Below, one piece after another: positions 61,499-64,000 of a stretch of DNA of 64,000 nt (the stretch's first letter is position 1; every line of letters starts with the position of its first letter). A model generated the notes under the pieces. It saw only the letters and a program-made list of their open reading frames with translations, searched no databases and had not been told where the DNA came from. The translations under genes and the position numbers were made by a program. Origin of the DNA: Singulisphaera sp. GP187 (GTDB lineage Bacteria > Planctomycetota > Planctomycetia > Isosphaerales > Isosphaeraceae); the NCBI RefSeq assembly GCF_900129635.1, contig NZ_FSRB01000001.1:1713501-1777500 (forward strand). Direction: 5' to 3'.

Positions 61499-61782
61499 GT
61501 TGAAGCCTCCTCCGCCTCACATCCGTCATCCGGGAAGCACTTCGCCCCCCTTCGGAGCGGGGTCGAAAAGGGAGCCGAGACGTCTCAAGGCCATCCCTCT
61601 TACGCGTTCCCCTACACCCGCTCCATACGGTAGTTATGTTATCACGGTCAGACGAGGTCTGCCAACCCCCGAACGTTCTCGGGGGCGCGGCGAACGTCGA
61701 TGAGTGGCCCTGCCGGGGCATTCGTTGTTTCGGTGCCCCCAACCTGCCGTCGGTGGGTTCGCGACGGCAAACCGACCTGGAA
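61499..61782. other. Intergenic, no gene
   Basis: 284 bp between the Nth-like gene stop and the TPR gene start. No RNA gene or terminator with a T run noticed. Confidence 0.4.
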
Positions 61783-62610
61783 TTATTTGGAGCGTCCCGG
61801 CTTACCCTTGGCCGGCTTGGTCGCCGCCGGGTCAAGCGCGGGGGTTGGCTCGGCCGGGGCGGATTTGGCGGTGGAACCTTTGACGGCCTTGGTCTCGTCT
61901 TTGGCCGGCTTGGCGACAATGGAGGCCGCCTTGGGAGGATGCAGCGCGGTGGGGCAGACCTTTCGCAGATCGCAACGTGGGCAATCCGGGATTCCCTCGA
62001 CGCACGTATCGTGGGCGAGTTCTTCAAGCAGGTCCGCGAATTCTACGCCTCGGTTCTTCGGCACGGCACGTTCGAGCAGGGCGCGTGTGGTCGCGGCATC
62101 GGTGCCGGGATCCACGACGCCCAGTCGTTCGAGTGCGCGGCGACTCGATTCGTCGACCGGGATTGCATGGCCCCCGAGCGACCCCTGGATCACGGTGGCC
62201 AATACGTAGTCCGACGCCAGGACTTCATATTCCTGAAGCACCTTGACCGATTCCTTGAGCGGCTTCTTGGCCAACGCCTCGAGCGTGAAGCTATAGGTCT
62301 TCTCGAAGAGTTGGCGGAGGAACCGTCGAACCCGATAAGCTCGGTCGTCTGCATTCGGGAAGCCGACCAGCGCGGCCTGGATTTCCTCGAGCGAGCTCAC
62401 GCGGACTTCGTTCCAGTCGAAGAAGTCGTCTTTGAAGCGAGCGAGAGCCTGGGTGGCCTGTTCTCGCGACGTATCTTCGTGGCAGATTCCAAACACGACC
62501 GCTTCGAGAACCGTGAGCCGAGTCGAAGTTGACTCGGCTTTCGGCTTGTATCGCTTCTTTAGAATCGTGTGGATGTCGGTCAGGTACTGCGCTTTGCTTT
62601 GTGTAGCCAT
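61783..62610 (-). CDS. Endonuclease III-like iron-sulfur protein
   Basis: A 275-residue HhH-GPD-type protein. The C-terminal cluster Cys-x6-Cys-x2-Cys-x5-Cys (CVEGIPDCPRCDLRKVC) binds a [4Fe-4S] cluster as in Nth. The catalytic Asp is in GHAIPVDESSRRALERLGV. The HhH segment of true Nth (LPGVGRKTA with the catalytic Lys) is replaced by ASDYVLATVIQGSLGG, so AP-lyase activity by that Lys is doubtful. A 45-residue Ala/Pro/Lys tail ends the protein. It may be a glycosylase or a structural relative. Confidence 0.75.
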   Translation of the reverse strand: MATQSKAQYLTDIHTILKKRYKPKAESTSTRLTVLEAVVFGICHEDTSREQATQALARFKDDFFDWNEVRVSSLEEIQAALVGFPNADDRAYRVRRFLRQLFEKTYSFTLEALAKKPLKESVKVLQEYEVLASDYVLATVIQGSLGGHAIPVDESSRRALERLGVVDPGTDAATTRALLERAVPKNRGVEFADLLEELAHDTCVEGIPDCPRCDLRKVCPTALHPPKAASIVAKPAKDETKAVKGSTAKSAPAEPTPALDPAATKPAKGKPGRSK

Positions 62611-62711
62611 GGCGTACGTTTCGGTGCGCGATTGATTAAAGGATGGGAAAAGTGGGTCTTGCGGAGCCCAAGAGGGGGCACGAGCGGGTCGGGGCGTCCC
62701 AACGGCTCCGT

Positions 62712-63158
62712 TCAGGGATGATCGGGCCCCGAATCGCCTTCCGGCTCCGGTTCCGGTTCCGTTTCCGGTTCCGAATCCAGTTCCACTTCCGGTTCGTCGG
62801 ACTCGGGTTTGCGGTCCGAGGCGATCGCAGTATCGATCAGTCGCGAGATTTCGATCGATTTTTTAACGCTTTCGTCGCGCTTGAAAAAGATGGCCGGGGT
62901 GAACCGGGTCTGGAGTCGTGCCGCGACGCGCGCTTGGATGAAGCCAGAGGCATGCTTCAGCCCGGACATCGAGCGATCCTGGTCGGCCGGACTGCCCATG
63001 ATTGAGACGAGGATCGTGGCGTTGCGGAGATCGCGCGAGAGTTCGACGTTGATCACGGTGACCGAACTGACGCGCGGGTCCGCAACCTCGAAAAGGATTG
63101 CCGAAGATACGACCTCACGGATCGCCTCGGCCATTCGCAGGCTGCGGTGAGATGGCAT
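62712..63158 (-). CDS. rbfA: Ribosome-binding factor A
   Basis: RbfA is needed for 30S maturation. 148 residues; RMAEAIREVVSSAILFEVAD, SVTVINVELSRDLRNATILV and GFIQARVAARLQTRFTPAIF match the KH-like fold. The last 35 residues are an acidic Glu/Pro tail (PEVELDSEPETEPEPEPEG). Between ylxP and the Nth-like gene, in the usual infB-ylxP-rbfA order. Confidence 0.93.
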   Translation of the reverse strand: MPSHRSLRMAEAIREVVSSAILFEVADPRVSSVTVINVELSRDLRNATILVSIMGSPADQDRSMSGLKHASGFIQARVAARLQTRFTPAIFFKRDESVKKSIEISRLIDTAIASDRKPESDEPEVELDSEPETEPEPEPEGDSGPDHP

Positions 63159-63164
63159 GGAGTG

Positions 63165-63446
63165 TCAGACCTCTGTGATGACCTGGCTAAGAAGCTCGGC
63201 TCGAGGATAGGCGGCCACGGCATCGGCGACACGTTCGAGCGTCTCGCGGGTGTCGCGCCGGGTTCGACCGACGACGGCGACAATTAATAAGGCGTGCGCG
63301 GGGTCGTCGATGCGGCCATCCTCGGTGATCGAGACATTAAAATGCTGGCGCAATTTACTCATAATCGCCTGCATCCGCCGTCGCTTTTCCCGAAGTGATT
63401 CGCAGTTGCCGACTCGCAGTTCGAGGCGAAGCGTCGCCAGGGTCAT
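63165..63446 (-). CDS. ylxP: DUF503 / YlxP-family protein
   Basis: A 93-residue protein: LATLRLELRVGNCESLREKR then RRMQAIMSKLRQHFNVSITE match the family found with infB and rbfA. Function probably in ribosome or translation support; not firmly known. Six bp separate its stop from the rbfA start. Confidence 0.88.
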   Translation of the reverse strand: MTLATLRLELRVGNCESLREKRRRMQAIMSKLRQHFNVSITEDGRIDDPAHALLIVAVVGRTRRDTRETLERVADAVAAYPRAELLSQVITEV

Positions 63447-63485
63447 GGGCCTGCCTCGGCTCGGCTTAAGCGATCACGACCCGGC

Positions 63486-63518
63486 GAGGAGACCCACCGT
63501 TGGCGGGTGGGTCTCCTC
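63486..63518 (-). terminator. Strong hairpin between infB and ylxP
   Basis: A perfect 13-bp stem, GAGGAGACCCACC / GGTGGGTCTCCTC, 7-nt loop. No T run follows, so it may act as an attenuator or RNA-processing site rather than a classical terminator. Confidence 0.55.
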
Positions 63519-63539
63519 GAACGAGGCGTGAGCACTCGA

Positions 63540-64000
63540 TCAAAGCGTGCGCCGGATCACGTCGATCCGATAGGCTTCGATCACGTCGTCGGTCTTAAGA
63601 TCGTCGAAATTGGAGATCTTGATCCCGCACTCGAAGCCTTCGCGGACTTCCTTGACGTCGTCCTTGAAGCGTTTGAGGGCTTCAAGCGACCCCTTATAGA
63701 TCTCGCGGCCCTCACGGATAATCCGTGCCTTGGCCGCGCGCTCGATGCTTCCCTGGGTCACGAAGCAACCGGCGACGGTGCCCACCTTGGAGATCTTGAA
63801 GGCTTGTCGGACCACGGCACGGCCGAGGTGGACCTCCTTGATCTCGGGGACGAGCAACCCTTCGACGGCCTTCTTGATCTCGTCAGTCACCTGGTAAATG
63901 ATGTCGTACCGGCGAATGTCGATCTTCTTCTCGTCGGCCAGAGTGACCGCGCGGTCTTCTGGGGCGACGCGGAAGCCGATCACGATCGCCTGTGAGGCAT
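63540..64000 (-). CDS. infB: Translation initiation factor IF-2, C-terminal part (runs off right edge)
   Basis: The last 153 residues or so of IF-2. EKKIDIRRYDIIYQVTDEIK, AVEGLLVPEIKEVHLGRAVV, ISKVGTVAGCFVTQGSIERA and EGFECGIKISNFDDLKTDDV form domain IV, which binds fMet-tRNA. The gene continues past base 64000. Followed by ylxP and rbfA as in many bacteria. Confidence 0.95.
   Translation of the reverse strand, partial: ASQAIVIGFRVAPEDRAVTLADEKKIDIRRYDIIYQVTDEIKKAVEGLLVPEIKEVHLGRAVVRQAFKISKVGTVAGCFVTQGSIERAAKARIIREGREIYKGSLEALKRFKDDVKEVREGFECGIKISNFDDLKTDDVIEAYRIDVIRRTL

Overview
The window is a GC-rich chromosomal segment that looks like a planctomycete, most plausibly of the Isosphaeraceae or a close relative. 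This is inferred from gene content: a secreted sulfatase next to a Tat-exported DUF1501 protein, a SpoVG with a built-in zinc ribbon, LL-diaminopimelate aminotransferase, an FHA-Ser/Thr kinase, intradiol dioxygenase, planctomycete-type integrases, and GC-rich REP-like repeats. No taxonomic marker such as 16S rRNA is present.

Layout. 1-6.6 kb: a partial gene, csrA, then a phosphate regulon on the minus strand (phoR, pstS-C-A-B, phoB; no phoU in the window). 6.9-7.9 kb: a higBA toxin-antitoxin pair whose promoter lies inside a large palindrome. 8.3-18.3 kb: a large unknown protein, an ECF sigma factor with its coupled membrane partner, MarR plus a VOC protein, an orphan Phd-type antitoxin, a BSP-type metallopeptidase, a sulfatase and a DUF1501 protein. 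18.7-26.9 kb: acyl-CoA dehydrogenase, a membrane protein, Amt, a TPR-like protein, ispE (frameshifted at a C7 run), spoVG and an alpha/beta hydrolase.

26.9-39.2 kb: an accessory island of about 10.9 kb lies between two 694-bp direct repeats. Each repeat is the 3' end of purQ plus its terminator. The right copy belongs to the intact purQ; the left copy is a promoterless 3' remnant. The island holds small unknown membrane proteins, a compact PD-(D/E)XK nuclease coupled to a small DNA-binding-like protein, and a HEPN-domain gene coupled to a coiled-coil/transmembrane gene. That last gene is broken by an IS630 element, which is itself broken by an IS66 element. Both insertions have exact target duplications, so the original gene can be rebuilt base for base. 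REP/MITE-like palindromes and fragments of a small repeated gene fill the gaps.

38.6-49.1 kb: a purL - NYN nuclease - purQ operon, tyrA, FHA-kinase, AMP-ligase, and a Tat-exported dioxygenase. 49.2-55.5 kb: a second mobile-DNA zone with a YhdJ-like methyltransferase, tRNA-Gly(CCC) followed by a decayed integrase and an IS3-type element, a REC-only regulator, and a large integrase-like gene beside the tmRNA gene. Upstream of that integrase are five copies of a 9-bp site. 55.5-64 kb: conserved housekeeping genes (smpB, folK, dapL, yebC, a large TPR protein, an Nth-like protein, rbfA, ylxP, infB 3' end).

The most interesting unexplained pieces are the HEPN plus coiled-coil/TM gene pair, the purQ-flanked island, and the integrase/tmRNA locus.
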